Assembly: GCF_024494575.1 (NCBI RefSeq)
Contig: NZ_JANHDO010000001.1
Coordinates: forward strand, 930,001 to 994,000
Direction: 5' to 3'
Origin: Halorubrum salinum
Lineage (GTDB): Archaea; Halobacteriota; Halobacteria; Halobacteriales; Haloferacaceae
DNA length: 64,000 nt
The notes under the pieces were generated by a model. The model saw only the letters and a program-made list of their open reading frames with translations. It had not been told where the DNA came from and did no database searches. A program made the position numbers and the translations under genes. Positions 8,499-17,680 of the stretch are shown piece after piece (positions within the stretch are counted from its first letter, which is position 1; each line of letters opens with the position of its first letter).

Positions 8499-9449
8499 TC
8501 ACGCCGTCGGCAGGTCGATCTCGTCGCCGTCGGCGTAGACGGTCGGGTCGCGGAGTATCCCGTCGAGGTGGATCGGCGCGTCGGTTTCCCCGCCGATCCC
8601 CGCGTTGTCGCCGATCGCGATGTGGACGGTGCCGGCCGCCTTCTCGTCTAAGAGGACGGAGCCGACCAGTTCCTCCACGCCGACGTTGGTCCCGATCCCG
8701 AGTTCGGCGAGCGTGTAGGCGGCGTCGCCGACGGACCCCGCCGCGGTCTCGACCTCGGCTCTGACCGCGTCGTCGTCGATGGCCGTGACGCGGCCGTCGT
8801 CGACCTCGAACCGCAGCGTCTGGCCCGCGTCGAGCAGACCGTGTGGCATCATCGTCCCGTCGACGACGAACGTCCCGGTCGCCGTCTCGGGGGCGACGAA
8901 CACCTCACCGGCCGGGAGGTTCGAGAAGTCGCCCGGCTCGCGGACCGATCCGGTGTCCGCGAGCCACTCGCGGTCGTCGATCCCGACGGTGATGTCGGTG
9001 CCAGCCGGCGAGGTGACGCGGACCTCCGCGGCGTCGCCGACCTGCGCCAGCATCTCGTCGCAGGCGGCGTCGATCGCGTCGTAGTCGGCGTCGAGTCCGG
9101 TCGTGAACACGTCCTCTGTGATTCCGGGGAGCGTCGCGCCGCGCGAGCCGGCGTCGCACGCCGCGCCCCGAGCGCGGGTGTGGCTCAGGCTCTTCGTGGT
9201 CGGCGCGAGGAACGCGTCGCTCTCGGCCATCGCGGCCGCGACCGGTGCTGGCGGCTCGGTCCCGTGTTGCTCGGCGGGCGGATATCGGAGGATCGTCGCG
9301 TCGTCGGTGACGGCCGCCGCGGCCGCGTACAGCGCCTCGCCGATCGCCTCGCGCCGGTCGTCCGTGACCACGACGACGGACTCGCCTGCTTCGACGTTCA
9401 GACACTGTTCGACGGCCGTCTCCGCAGCCGGTTTGAGATCCGCTGGCAT
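8499..9449 (-). CDS. M29-like aminopeptidase
   Basis: A 316-residue metallopeptidase of the thermophilic M29 type, which would remove N-terminal residues from peptides in the cytoplasm. Candidate metal ligands are all present in order: Glu in LAELGIGTN, Glu and His in DEKAAGTVHIAIGDN, and His and Asp in HLDGILR. The N-terminal half is a Rossmann-like domain (GESVVVVTDDRRE, LRYPPAEQHGTEPP). It is shorter than the roughly 360-410 residues of bacterial M29 enzymes, as usual in haloarchaea. The ATG at 9449 was chosen over an upstream start with a poor extension. Confidence 0.88.
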   Translation of the reverse strand: MPADLKPAAETAVEQCLNVEAGESVVVVTDDRREAIGEALYAAAAAVTDDATILRYPPAEQHGTEPPAPVAAAMAESDAFLAPTTKSLSHTRARGAACDAGSRGATLPGITEDVFTTGLDADYDAIDAACDEMLAQVGDAAEVRVTSPAGTDITVGIDDREWLADTGSVREPGDFSNLPAGEVFVAPETATGTFVVDGTMMPHGLLDAGQTLRFEVDDGRVTAIDDDAVRAEVETAAGSVGDAAYTLAELGIGTNVGVEELVGSVLLDEKAAGTVHIAIGDNAGIGGETDAPIHLDGILRDPTVYADGDEIDLPTA

Positions 9450-9516
9450 GCGTCCGGCTCGGTGACCGTCGGCGTTAGTCCTTGCCATCGGACGGCGGGG
9501 TCGCCGGTGCGCGTGC

Positions 9517-9894
9517 CTACGCGTTCTCCTTCAGGTACGCCCCGATGAGGCCGCCGAGCGCGCTCAACGCGACGGTGAAGCCGACGCCGATCGCGACGAC
9601 GACGAACACGAGGACGAAGCCGCCGACGGCGACGCCGATATCACCGGTTAGCGGGAGGAAGACGAGCGCGGCGACGAGAATCACGGCCACGGGAAGCGAG
9701 GCGATCAGCCCGGAGAGCGCGCCGATCCGAATCCCGTCGCTGCTCTCGCCGCCTTCGAGGTACGCCGCGAGCGCACCGCCGATCACGGGCGAGACGCCGA
9801 GAAACGAGAGGCCGATCGTCGCGACCGCGCCGATGACCGCGTTGAGGAGGGTGTTGTCGGTGTTCACGTCCCTTCGGTCTCGCGGCGGCGACAT
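9517..9894 (-). CDS. DUF5518-like small membrane protein
   Basis: A 125-residue membrane protein with four hydrophobic segments rich in G, A, V and I. An N-terminal segment (LLNAVIGAVATIGLSFLG) leads into GGALAAYLEGGESSDGIRIG, which resembles haloarchaeal DUF5518 proteins. The end (GGLIGAYLKEN) repeats the GAYL pattern of the first half, so the protein looks like an internal duplication of two hairpins. The ATG at 9894 was chosen because the longer reading is arginine-rich. Function unknown. Confidence 0.8.
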   Translation of the reverse strand: MSPPRDRRDVNTDNTLLNAVIGAVATIGLSFLGVSPVIGGALAAYLEGGESSDGIRIGALSGLIASLPVAVILVAALVFLPLTGDIGVAVGGFVLVFVVVAIGVGFTVALSALGGLIGAYLKENA

Positions 9895-9900
9895 ACGCTT

Positions 9901-9974
9901 TGCGGGACGGCGAGTGGCGAAATGGAGAGCGGCGCGGGCGGAGAGTGTGCGGGACGGCGAGTGGAAGAATGGCG
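9901..9974. repeat. short direct repeat upstream of the DUF5518-like gene
   Basis: TGCGGGACGGCGAGTGG occurs at 9901 and again at 9949, each followed by a near copy of AAATGG, a 48-base period. The rest of 9895-10108 is GC-rich with no gene apparent except a TATA-like ACTTAAGAC at 10079-10087. Confidence 0.6.
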
Positions 9975-10078
9975 CTGTTCTGGACGGGGCGGTGCGGGAC
10001 ACGGGGACGCGGAACGACAGAGATCGGCCGCCTGCGACGGCGCGCCGAGGACACGCGAGTCGTGTGTCGCCGTAACAC

Positions 10079-10087
10079 ACTTAAGAC
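10079..10087 (+). promoter_or_regulatory. TATA-like box for the gene at 10109
   Basis: ACTTAAGAC is centred 26 bases before the GTG start at 10109. It supports the long N-terminal form of that protein and a leaderless transcript. Confidence 0.55.
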
Positions 10088-10108
10088 CGGGCTCTGTACG
10101 GACACTCA

Positions 10109-10864
10109 GTGGCATCCCGACAGGGCGGGTCGGGGGACGCGGAGCCCCTCGGGCCCGGATCGACGGATCGTCGGACCGCTTCCACGGCCGCTCCCGCGGC
10201 TCCCGACACGCGACGGGACGACTCGGGAGCGCGCTCCCGGCCGGGCGTACCTCCTCGGCGTCGGTCTCGCTCTCAGCCGTATCCTGATCGCTCTCGCTCC
10301 TCGGGAGCGACCGAGACGCGGAGAGACGCGGTCGCCAGAACGCCCGAGGACCCGCCGCTGCGGGACCCGGGCCTGTACGCGCTGACGGATCACTTCCGCG
10401 AACGGCTCGAACAGCCGGGCCGGTACGTGTCGACGCGAACCGTGAGCGACGCGATCCGCCGCGGACAGCTCCGGTGGAACCGCACCGACGGCTGGCGGTT
10501 CGCGCTGGTCGACGGCGGGATCCGATTCGTCGTGGTCGTGGGCGATACCGAGACGAACTCGCCGGTCGTCGTCACCGGCTGGACCGAGGTGGCGGACCGC
10601 GAGGACGCCCTCGACGCCGCACGGTGGGACGCGGTCGACGTCGACACCATCGCCGTGCGGGCCGCGCTGAGCGAGTCCGCGTCGACGCCCATCCCCGACC
10701 GGATCCGGCCGCGCGTCGTGACACGCCCCTTCGTGGTGGGCGATCACCGACTCGAAACCGCCCCCGGCGAACCGTTCGTCCGCTGTACCGCCTGCGGTTG
10801 CCGATTCCGCTCGAAGGAGGCGATCACGTCTCGTCGGTGTCGGGATCGGGAGGCGGGGCGGTAG
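10109..10864 (+). CDS. uncharacterised protein with C-terminal cysteine motif
   Basis: A 251-residue protein I do not recognise. Residues 1-85 are disordered and rich in R, S, P and T. From about residue 88 a folded part starts (LYALTDHFRERLEQPGRYVS) with features of a small alpha/beta domain (RFALVDGGIRFVVVVGDTE). Near the C-terminus CTACGCRF then RRCRD gives three or four cysteines that could bind zinc. Start GTG at 10109 is supported by the TATA-like box. It lies 92 bases before the XPB helicase gene and may share a transcript. The basic N-terminal tail is odd for a halophile. Confidence 0.65.
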   Translation: MASRQGGSGDAEPLGPGSTDRRTASTAAPAAPDTRRDDSGARSRPGVPPRRRSRSQPYPDRSRSSGATETRRDAVARTPEDPPLRDPGLYALTDHFRERLEQPGRYVSTRTVSDAIRRGQLRWNRTDGWRFALVDGGIRFVVVVGDTETNSPVVVTGWTEVADREDALDAARWDAVDVDTIAVRAALSESASTPIPDRIRPRVVTRPFVVGDHRLETAPGEPFVRCTACGCRFRSKEAITSRRCRDREAGR

Positions 10865-10956
10865 GCGGCGAGCGCCGCCGGCCGCACGCGCCTGACCCGT
10901 GTCGTGCTCCGGTCGGTGACGCTACCCATTTCCGCCTCGCGACCGAAGCGACGGCG

Positions 10957-12972
10957 ATGACCGACGATTCCGGCGACGACGCCGGCGACGAGTCTACCGA
11001 CGACGCCCCCTCTGAGAACGCGGATCCCGACGCTGACACGGATCCCTCAGACGACGCGGCCGTCCCCGCCGCTGCCGACCTCTCGCTCGCTCGTTTTCAC
11101 GAGGCGCTCGAAGCCGAGGAGCGACCCGTCGCGACCGCGAGCGAGGTCGCGAGACGGCTGGGAACCACCCAGGCGGCCGCCCGCGACGCGCTCGCCGCGC
11201 TCGTCGACCGCGGAGACGTCGACCGGATCGACGTGGAGTCGGACCCGGTCGTCTTCTACCCGTCCGACTGGGGGCGATTGGCGACCCGCGAGCGCGTGGT
11301 GGCGTTCCCGGACCGGCGCGAGATCGTCGTCGACCGGCCGACGCAGTTCACCCGCGCTCGGCTCTCGCAGTTCGCGTACCTGGTCGACACGACGGGCACC
11401 GAGCCCGGCACCCGCGGGTACCTCTACCGGATCCGACAGGAGGACGTCTGGGCCGCGCCGTTCGAGGACGCCGACGCGCTGATAGCGAGCCTCCGCTCCG
11501 TGCTCCCCCGGCGGTACGAGCACCTCGAAGCGTGGGTCCGAGACCAGTGGCGGCGCGCGCACCGCTTCCGGCTGTACACCCACGAGGACGGCTACGTCGT
11601 GCTCGAAGCCGCGAGCGAGAACCTGATGGGGAACGTCGCCGACCAGCACCTCGACGACGACCACCTCCGCGCGCCGATCTCCGAGACCGAGGCGTGGGTG
11701 AACGAGTCGGCCGTCGCCGCGGTCAAGCGCACGCTCTACGACGCCGGCTATCCGGTCGAGGACGACCGCGACTTAGAGACCGGCGACCCCGTCGACGTCG
11801 ACCTCACGACCGACCTCAGAGAGTATCAGGAGACGTGGGTCGAGACGTTCCTCGAACGCAAGTCGGGGGTGTACGTCGGGCCGCCGGGGTCGGGCAAGAC
11901 CGTCGCCGCCATCGCGACGATCGCTGCCGTCGGCGGCGAGACGCTGATACTGGTGCCATCTCGCGAACTGGCGAGCCAGTGGCGCGAGGAGCTTCTGGCA
12001 CACTCCACGGTCGACCCCGAAGACGTCGGCGTGTACCACGGCGGGACGAAGGAGATCCGGCCGATCACGATCGCGACCTACCAGATAGCCGGTATGGACC
12101 GCCATCGGAGCCTGTTCGACTCCCGGAAGTGGGGGCTGATCTGCTTCGACGAGGCACACCACATCACCGCGCCGGTGTTCTCGCGGTCGGCCGAGCTCCA
12201 GAGCAAACATCGCCTCGGGCTGTCGGCGACTCCGGTTCGTGAATCCGGCTCCGAAGAGGAGATTTACACCCTGATCGGCCAGCCGATCGGCGCGGACTGG
12301 GACGCCCTGTTCGACGCCGGCTTCGTGCAGGAGCCCGAAGTCGAGATCCGGTACGTCCCGTGGCGCGACGAGTTCGCACAAAACGAGTACGCCGCCGCCG
12401 ACGGTCGCGAGCGCCGCCGAGCCGCAGCCGAGAACCCGGCGAAGGTCGACGAGATCCGATCGCTGCTCGCGACCCACCGCGGCGCGAACGCCCTCGTCTT
12501 CGTCGAGTACCTCGATCAGGGCGAGGCGATCGCCGACGCGCTCGACGCGCCGTTCGTCAGCGGCGAGACGCCCCACCACGAACGGCGAGCGCTGTTCCGG
12601 CGGTTCCGCGCGGACGGTGACGACGCCGACGCCGATCCGAGCGGTGCGGACGCCGACGCCGGGACGGACGGGGAGAGCGCCGACACCGGGACGGGCGGGG
12701 AGAGCGCCGACCTCGACGTCCTCGTCGTCTCCCGCGTCGGCGACGAGGGCATCGACCTTCCGAACGCCGGACTGGCGATCGTCGCGAGCGGGCTCGGCGG
12801 GTCCCGCCGACAGGGGTCACAGCGCGCCGGTCGGACCATGCGCCCCTCCGGCTCGGCGCTCGTCTACGTCCTCGCGACCCGCGGGTCGAGCGAGGAGGAG
12901 TTCGCCCAGCGACAGATGCGGCACCTCGCGCGCAAAGGCGTCCGCGTGCGAGAGACGAACGTCGCGGAGTGA
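10957..12972 (+). CDS. archaeal XPB/Rad25-type DNA helicase
   Basis: A 671-residue superfamily 2 ATPase. Walker A is GPPGSGKTVA near residue 308, the DEAH box is FDEAHH near 397, then SATPVRE, and the C-terminal motor ends with RVGDEGIDLP and QRAGRTMRPS. The N-terminus adds an acidic tail of about 45 residues, a winged-helix-like segment (ASEVARRLGTTQAAARDAL) and a damage-recognition-like region. XPB unwinds DNA during repair, and archaeal forms often pair with Bax1 nuclease, which is not seen beside it. An acidic insert (residues about 550-588, containing two GESAD repeats) interrupts the second motor domain. Confidence 0.93.
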   Translation: MTDDSGDDAGDESTDDAPSENADPDADTDPSDDAAVPAAADLSLARFHEALEAEERPVATASEVARRLGTTQAAARDALAALVDRGDVDRIDVESDPVVFYPSDWGRLATRERVVAFPDRREIVVDRPTQFTRARLSQFAYLVDTTGTEPGTRGYLYRIRQEDVWAAPFEDADALIASLRSVLPRRYEHLEAWVRDQWRRAHRFRLYTHEDGYVVLEAASENLMGNVADQHLDDDHLRAPISETEAWVNESAVAAVKRTLYDAGYPVEDDRDLETGDPVDVDLTTDLREYQETWVETFLERKSGVYVGPPGSGKTVAAIATIAAVGGETLILVPSRELASQWREELLAHSTVDPEDVGVYHGGTKEIRPITIATYQIAGMDRHRSLFDSRKWGLICFDEAHHITAPVFSRSAELQSKHRLGLSATPVRESGSEEEIYTLIGQPIGADWDALFDAGFVQEPEVEIRYVPWRDEFAQNEYAAADGRERRRAAAENPAKVDEIRSLLATHRGANALVFVEYLDQGEAIADALDAPFVSGETPHHERRALFRRFRADGDDADADPSGADADAGTDGESADTGTGGESADLDVLVVSRVGDEGIDLPNAGLAIVASGLGGSRRQGSQRAGRTMRPSGSALVYVLATRGSSEEEFAQRQMRHLARKGVRVRETNVAE

Positions 12973-13050
12973 CGAACCGCGCCGGTGCCCGACCTCGCGC
13001 GTGGCGCGTGGACGCCGCCGCAGGTGCGTTTCACATCGCTGCAACGAACT

Positions 13051-13058
13051 CTTTATGT
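13051..13058 (+). promoter_or_regulatory. TATA-like box for the gene at 13079
   Basis: CTTTATGT is centred about 25 bases before the ATG at 13079, consistent with leaderless transcription. Confidence 0.5.
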
Positions 13059-13078
13059 CCGGGCGAACGACGTGTCGT

Positions 13079-13555
13079 ATGCGCAATCCGTGGGTTCACG
13101 ACGACGTTCCCGACGCGGCCGGTAGCGGATACGACGGCAACGTCCGGCTCCTCGCGGGCGTCGTCTGGGGGGTGCTCGCGGTCGCGGTGGGCGGGTTCGT
13201 GCTCCTCTCGGCCGGCGGCGTCGTCGACGTCGGGACCGGGGGTGCCGAGCTACAGACGGCGGTCACGGCCGTCGTCGCGGGCGTCGCGTTCGTGCTTCTC
13301 GTTCCGCTACTGTTGAAGCTCCTCACTGTCTCGCGGCTGCTGGCGACGGTCGCGTTCGTCGCGTCGACGGCAGCGCTGGGTCGGTTCGTGTGGGAGCGCG
13401 AGGCGGGACGGATCGAACGGCTCGCGGCGACCAGCGACGCGCTCGCCGGCTCGGATGCGGTCGGCGGCTCGGCCGCGAGCGGCGCTTCCGCGGCGGCGAC
13501 CGAACGGCTCGTCGACGCCCTCGACGTGCTGTTCGGACTGATCGGCGTCGTGTGA
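13079..13555 (+). CDS. uncharacterised membrane protein
   Basis: A 158-residue protein with an acidic N-terminus (WVHDDVPDAAGSGYDGN), three hydrophobic segments at about residues 25-45, 60-85 and 88-102, and a soluble alanine/serine-rich tail ending in a short hydrophobic stretch. No family recognised. The ATG at 13079 is supported by a TATA-like box. It sits between the XPB gene and the ABC transporter, but its own promoter and the gap of 71 bases to the next gene suggest independent expression. Confidence 0.72.
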   Translation: MRNPWVHDDVPDAAGSGYDGNVRLLAGVVWGVLAVAVGGFVLLSAGGVVDVGTGGAELQTAVTAVVAGVAFVLLVPLLLKLLTVSRLLATVAFVASTAALGRFVWEREAGRIERLAATSDALAGSDAVGGSAASGASAAATERLVDALDVLFGLIGVV

Positions 13556-13626
13556 ACGCCGGCGGGGATCGGTAGTTCCACTGTGGATCCGCGCGCTTTT
13601 TGCCTCCGGCACGGAGTTACGGGTGA

Positions 13627-15249
13627 ATGAACCCGGCGGTCCACCTGGACGGCATCACGAAGCGATTCCCCGGGGTCGTCGCGAACGACGACGTTGATCT
13701 CACGGTCGAGCGGGGCAGCGTTCACGCCCTGCTCGGCGAGAACGGGGCCGGCAAGACGACGCTGATGAACGTGTTGTACGGCCTCTACGAGCCGACCGAG
13801 GGAACCGTCGTCCTCGACGGGGAGCCGCAGTCGTTCGACTCGCCGCGTGACGCCATCGACGCCGGTGTCGGAATGATCCACCAGCACTTCATGCTGGTCG
13901 ATCCGATGACAGTCTGGGAGAACGTCGTCTTAGGCAACGAGCCGAAGGCGTGGGGGGGCCTCCGAGTCGACAAGACCGCGGCCCGCGACGCCGTTACCGA
14001 ACTGAGCGAGCGGTACGGGTTCGACGTGGATCCCGACGCGACGATCGCGGACATCTCCGTCGGCGAACAGCAGCGCGTCGAGATCCTGAAGGCGCTGTAC
14101 CGCGGGGCCGACGTGCTCATCATGGACGAGCCGACAGCGGTGCTCACGCCGCAGGAAGTCGAGGAGCTGTACGGGGTCTTCGAGGAACTCACGGACCAGG
14201 GGAAGACCATCATCTTCATCTCACACAAGCTCGGCGAGGCGCTCTCCGCCGCCGACGACATCACGGTCCTCCGGGACGGACTCAACGTCGGAACCGTCTC
14301 GGCCGCGGACGTGACCCGCGAGGACCTCGCGGAGATGATGGTCGGCCGCGAGGTGTTGATGGAGCCCGCGGCGTCCCCGCAGCCTCCGGGCGACTCGGTG
14401 CTCGAAGTGACCGGGCTGTGCGTCGACGACGACCGCGGCGTCGAGGCCGTCTCCGACCTCTCGTTCGAACTCAGGGCCGGCGAGGTGCTCGGCGTCGCCG
14501 GCGTCGACGGCAACGGTCAGTCACAGCTCGTCGAGGCAGTCACGGGCCTCCGAGAGGCGGCGAGCGGTGAGATCCGCTACCGCGGCGAGTCGATTCTCGG
14601 GACGACCCGTCGCGAACGGATCGACGGCGGCATGGCGTTCGTCCCGGAGGACAGACACGAGCGCGGGCTGGTGATGTCGTACGACCTCACCGAGAACGGG
14701 ATCCTCGGGAGCCAACACGACCCGCCGTTCGCACGGGGCGGACGGCTCGACTGGCGGGCCTCGCGCGACCACGCCGAGTCCGTCATCGAGCAGTACGACG
14801 TGCGGCCGCCGGACGCGGAGGCGACCGCCGAGTCGCTGTCGGGCGGGAACCAACAGAAGTTCATCGTCGGCCGCGAGTTCGAGCGCGACCCCGACCTCGT
14901 CGTCGCGATGCACCCGACTCGCGGGGTCGACATCGGCTCCACGGAGTTCCTCCACGACCGCCTGCTCGACCTGCGCGCCGAGGGGAAAGCCGTGTTGCTG
15001 GTCTCCTCGAAGCTCGACGAGGTGCAGGGGCTCTCGGACCGGCTCGCGGTGATGCACGAGGGGTCGTTCTCGGGCGTCGTCGACCCCGCGACCGTGACCG
15101 AAGAGGAGATCGGTCTCTTGATGGCGGGGGAACCGCTCGACGACGACTCGGTCGAGCGCGCGGCCGTCCACGGCGACGCCGACCCGACGGACGGGGGTCC
15201 CGATGAGGATCCGATGGACGGGACCGCGGGCGAGGGGGTGGACGCGTGA
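13627..15249 (+). CDS. ABC transporter ATP-binding protein, BMP/nucleoside-sugar type (two ATPase domains)
   Basis: A 540-residue protein with two fused nucleotide-binding domains, as in RbsA, MglA and NupO-type importers. Domain 1 has Walker A GENGAGKTT near residue 38, signature ISVGEQQRVEI and Walker B VLIMDEPTAVLTP. Domain 2 has a degenerate Walker A (GVDGNGQSQ) and a good signature LSGGNQQK, the usual asymmetry of this group. It energises uptake through the two permeases that follow, with overlapping ends (4 bases, then 8 bases). The probable substrates are nucleosides or related compounds. The acidic tail after residue 505 is halophile-specific. Confidence 0.93.
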   Translation: MNPAVHLDGITKRFPGVVANDDVDLTVERGSVHALLGENGAGKTTLMNVLYGLYEPTEGTVVLDGEPQSFDSPRDAIDAGVGMIHQHFMLVDPMTVWENVVLGNEPKAWGGLRVDKTAARDAVTELSERYGFDVDPDATIADISVGEQQRVEILKALYRGADVLIMDEPTAVLTPQEVEELYGVFEELTDQGKTIIFISHKLGEALSAADDITVLRDGLNVGTVSAADVTREDLAEMMVGREVLMEPAASPQPPGDSVLEVTGLCVDDDRGVEAVSDLSFELRAGEVLGVAGVDGNGQSQLVEAVTGLREAASGEIRYRGESILGTTRRERIDGGMAFVPEDRHERGLVMSYDLTENGILGSQHDPPFARGGRLDWRASRDHAESVIEQYDVRPPDAEATAESLSGGNQQKFIVGREFERDPDLVVAMHPTRGVDIGSTEFLHDRLLDLRAEGKAVLLVSSKLDEVQGLSDRLAVMHEGSFSGVVDPATVTEEEIGLLMAGEPLDDDSVERAAVHGDADPTDGGPDEDPMDGTAGEGVDA

Positions 15250-16571
15250 GCGACTCCGGGCCCGGCTCCGGAACCGATCCGGACCGAGTGCCGTCGCTCG
15301 CGCGTCGGGTGCTCGCTCCGTTCGCCGACCGGAGCGTCGCGGAGCGGCTCGTGATAAGCCTCGCCGCGATCGTGTTGTCGATCGCCGTCGGCTTCGTTAT
15401 CGTGCTCGTCTCCGGTCGCGTCGCCGAGTGCACCACCGCGGCGTGGACGATGCCGGTGACGGGCATGGGGTTCTGTTACGATCCGGTCGAGGTGTACGTC
15501 GTCCTGTTCAACGGCGCGCTCGGGTACCCCTTCGCGGTCGGCGAGCCGGGACTCCTGAACCCGACCTGGTCGCCGTTCAACCTCTCGTTCGGCCTGACCC
15601 TCTCGGAGACGACGCTCCTGATCTTCACCGGGCTCTCCGTCGCCGTCGCGTTCCGCGCCGGCCTGTTCAACATCGGGACGCAGGGCCAGTTGGTCGTGGG
15701 AGCGCTCGCGACCGCGCTGACCGTCCTCGCGGCCGCGCCGCTGTTGCCCGAGGGACCGGCGGCCGGGGTCGTCCTGATACTCGTCGGCACCGCGGCGGGA
15801 GCGGTCGGCGGGGGGTTCTGGGGCGCGATTCCGGGCGCGCTGAAGGCGTACGCCGACGCCAACGAGGTGATCACGACGATCATGCTCAACTTCGTGGCGG
15901 CGAACGTCGCGTACGTCCTCGTGTTAGAGGTGTTCCGCGCCGAGGGCTCGTCGGTCGTCGCGACGCGGTACGTCCCGGAGTACGCACAGATACGCCCGTG
16001 GCTGTTCTCTGACAGCAGCGACTTCGCCCTCGTGGCGCTCGCCGCGGGCGTCGTCTGCATCGCCGGGCTCTATTACCTGCTCGAACACACGCCGTTCGGG
16101 TACGACCTCCGAACGAGCGGGGTGCAGGCGGCGGCCGCCGAGTACGGCGGCGTGAACGCGAAGCTCACGACCGTCAGGGCGATGACGCTCTCCGGAGCCA
16201 TCGGCGGTATCGGCGGATCGGTGTGGGTACTGATGTCCGAGGGTCGCTGGATGGCGTCGGTCCCGGACCTCGGCTTCGACGGGATCACGGTCTCGATCCT
16301 CGCGGGCAACAACCCGATCGGCGTGCTGCCGGCGGCGTTCCTCTTCGGCCTGCTGAAAGGCGGTGCCTTGGAGATCGGCTTCCAGACGGACGTCCCGACC
16401 GAACTCGTCGGCGTGTTACGCGGGCTCATCATCCTCTTCGTCGCGATGCCGGAGTTCTTCCGGATGATCGGCCGGTTCGTCGGGATGGGGTCCGGTGGGA
16501 CCGGCGGCGTCGCGGCGACGTCGTCGGAGGCGGGCGAGGCCGCCACCGAGGGAGGTGAGACCGATGCGTAA
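15246..16571 (+). CDS. ABC transporter permease 1 (BMP/nucleoside type)
   Basis: A 441-residue BPD_transp_2 permease with about ten membrane segments. FNIGTQGQLVVGAL and AYADANEVITTIMLNF are characteristic of the NupP/YufP-like subunit, and IGGIGGSVWVL with ILAGNNPIGVLPAAFLFG forms the conserved C-terminal part. Starts on a GTG that overlaps the ATPase stop. The N-terminal extension of about 40 residues and the acidic C-terminal tail are typical of haloarchaea. It forms the membrane pore with the next gene. Confidence 0.92.
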   Translation: MSDSGPGSGTDPDRVPSLARRVLAPFADRSVAERLVISLAAIVLSIAVGFVIVLVSGRVAECTTAAWTMPVTGMGFCYDPVEVYVVLFNGALGYPFAVGEPGLLNPTWSPFNLSFGLTLSETTLLIFTGLSVAVAFRAGLFNIGTQGQLVVGALATALTVLAAAPLLPEGPAAGVVLILVGTAAGAVGGGFWGAIPGALKAYADANEVITTIMLNFVAANVAYVLVLEVFRAEGSSVVATRYVPEYAQIRPWLFSDSSDFALVALAAGVVCIAGLYYLLEHTPFGYDLRTSGVQAAAAEYGGVNAKLTTVRAMTLSGAIGGIGGSVWVLMSEGRWMASVPDLGFDGITVSILAGNNPIGVLPAAFLFGLLKGGALEIGFQTDVPTELVGVLRGLIILFVAMPEFFRMIGRFVGMGSGGTGGVAATSSEAGEAATEGGETDA

Positions 16572-17580
16572 CGTGATTCAGTCCGACTACGTGCGGTCGC
16601 TCGTCGTCGGAACCGTCGCCGTGCTCGGGCTTCTCGGCGTCGCCGGACTGGCGTTTCCCGAGTCGGTCGCCGGCGACCTCGCCGGGATCGTCTTCTCCGC
16701 GAGTACGGCCACGTCGACGGCGCGGCTCGCGGCACCGATCGTGCTTGCCGGGCTCGGCGGCATCTTCGCCGAGAAGTCCGGCGTCATCAACATCGGGCTG
16801 GAGGGACTGCTGATCATCTCGGCGTTCGCGTCGGTGTACGTCGCGTCGCTCGTCGGGATCGGAAACGCCCTCTTCGGCATCCCCGGGATCTGGGTCGGAT
16901 TCCTCGCCGGGATCGCCGCCTCGACGGCGCTTTCCGGCGTCTTCGGGATCGTCTGCATCGAGTTCAAAGCCGACCAGATCATCGCCGGACTCGCCGTGTG
17001 GCTCATCGCGTTGGGGCTCGCGCCGTTCATGTCGACGGTGTTCTTCGGCGGCGTCAACACCCCGAACCTCGGCGCGAACGTCGGCTGGCGGTACTCGACG
17101 GCGATGGTCGCGCTCGCGACGCTCGCCTCGTGGTGGACGCTCAACCGCACCGCGTTCGGCAAACACCTCCGTGCGGCCGGAGAGAATCCGCAGGCGCTCG
17201 ACACCGTCGGCGTCTCGGTCTCGAGAGTTCGGCACGCCGGAGTGCTCCTGTCCGGCGTGCTCTCGGGCGTCGGCGGGTCGGCGCTGGCGCTGTCGATCGG
17301 TCAGTTCGTCGGCTCGGGCGAGACGATGGTCCAGGGGAAGGGGTTCATCGCCATCGTGGCGTACCTGTTCGGCAACTACAACCCGATCGGCACGCTCGGC
17401 GCGGGCGTGTTGTTCGCCGGCCTCGACGCGGTTCAGGTCCGCCTCCAACAGCTCGGGTACGCCGTCCCCGACACGCTAGTCCAGACGATCCCGTACGTCG
17501 TGGTGATCGTCGTGCTCGCTTTGGTCGGCCGGACGCGGATCCCGGAGGCGGCCGGCGAGCACTACGAGACCGAGGAGTGA
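16564..17580 (+). CDS. ABC transporter permease 2 (BMP/nucleoside type)
   Basis: A 338-residue BPD_transp_2 permease, partner of the preceding gene, overlapping it by 8 bases. FAEKSGVINIGLEGLLIIS and GKGFIAIVAYLFGNYNPIG are conserved marks of the YufQ/NupQ-like subunit. About nine membrane segments. I chose the ATG at 16564; an earlier in-frame start would add an arginine-rich extension inside the upstream gene. No BMP-family solute-binding lipoprotein gene is found on either side of the operon. Confidence 0.92.
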   Translation: MRNVIQSDYVRSLVVGTVAVLGLLGVAGLAFPESVAGDLAGIVFSASTATSTARLAAPIVLAGLGGIFAEKSGVINIGLEGLLIISAFASVYVASLVGIGNALFGIPGIWVGFLAGIAASTALSGVFGIVCIEFKADQIIAGLAVWLIALGLAPFMSTVFFGGVNTPNLGANVGWRYSTAMVALATLASWWTLNRTAFGKHLRAAGENPQALDTVGVSVSRVRHAGVLLSGVLSGVGGSALALSIGQFVGSGETMVQGKGFIAIVAYLFGNYNPIGTLGAGVLFAGLDAVQVRLQQLGYAVPDTLVQTIPYVVVIVVLALVGRTRIPEAAGEHYETEE

Positions 17581-17680
17581 GCCCAGGGGCGTCGGAATCG
17601 TCGCGGGGCGGTCGTGTCGCTGCCGAGGCGACCGAATCGGGAACAAAGAGTTTTGCCACCGGGGCGACCACGCACGTGGT

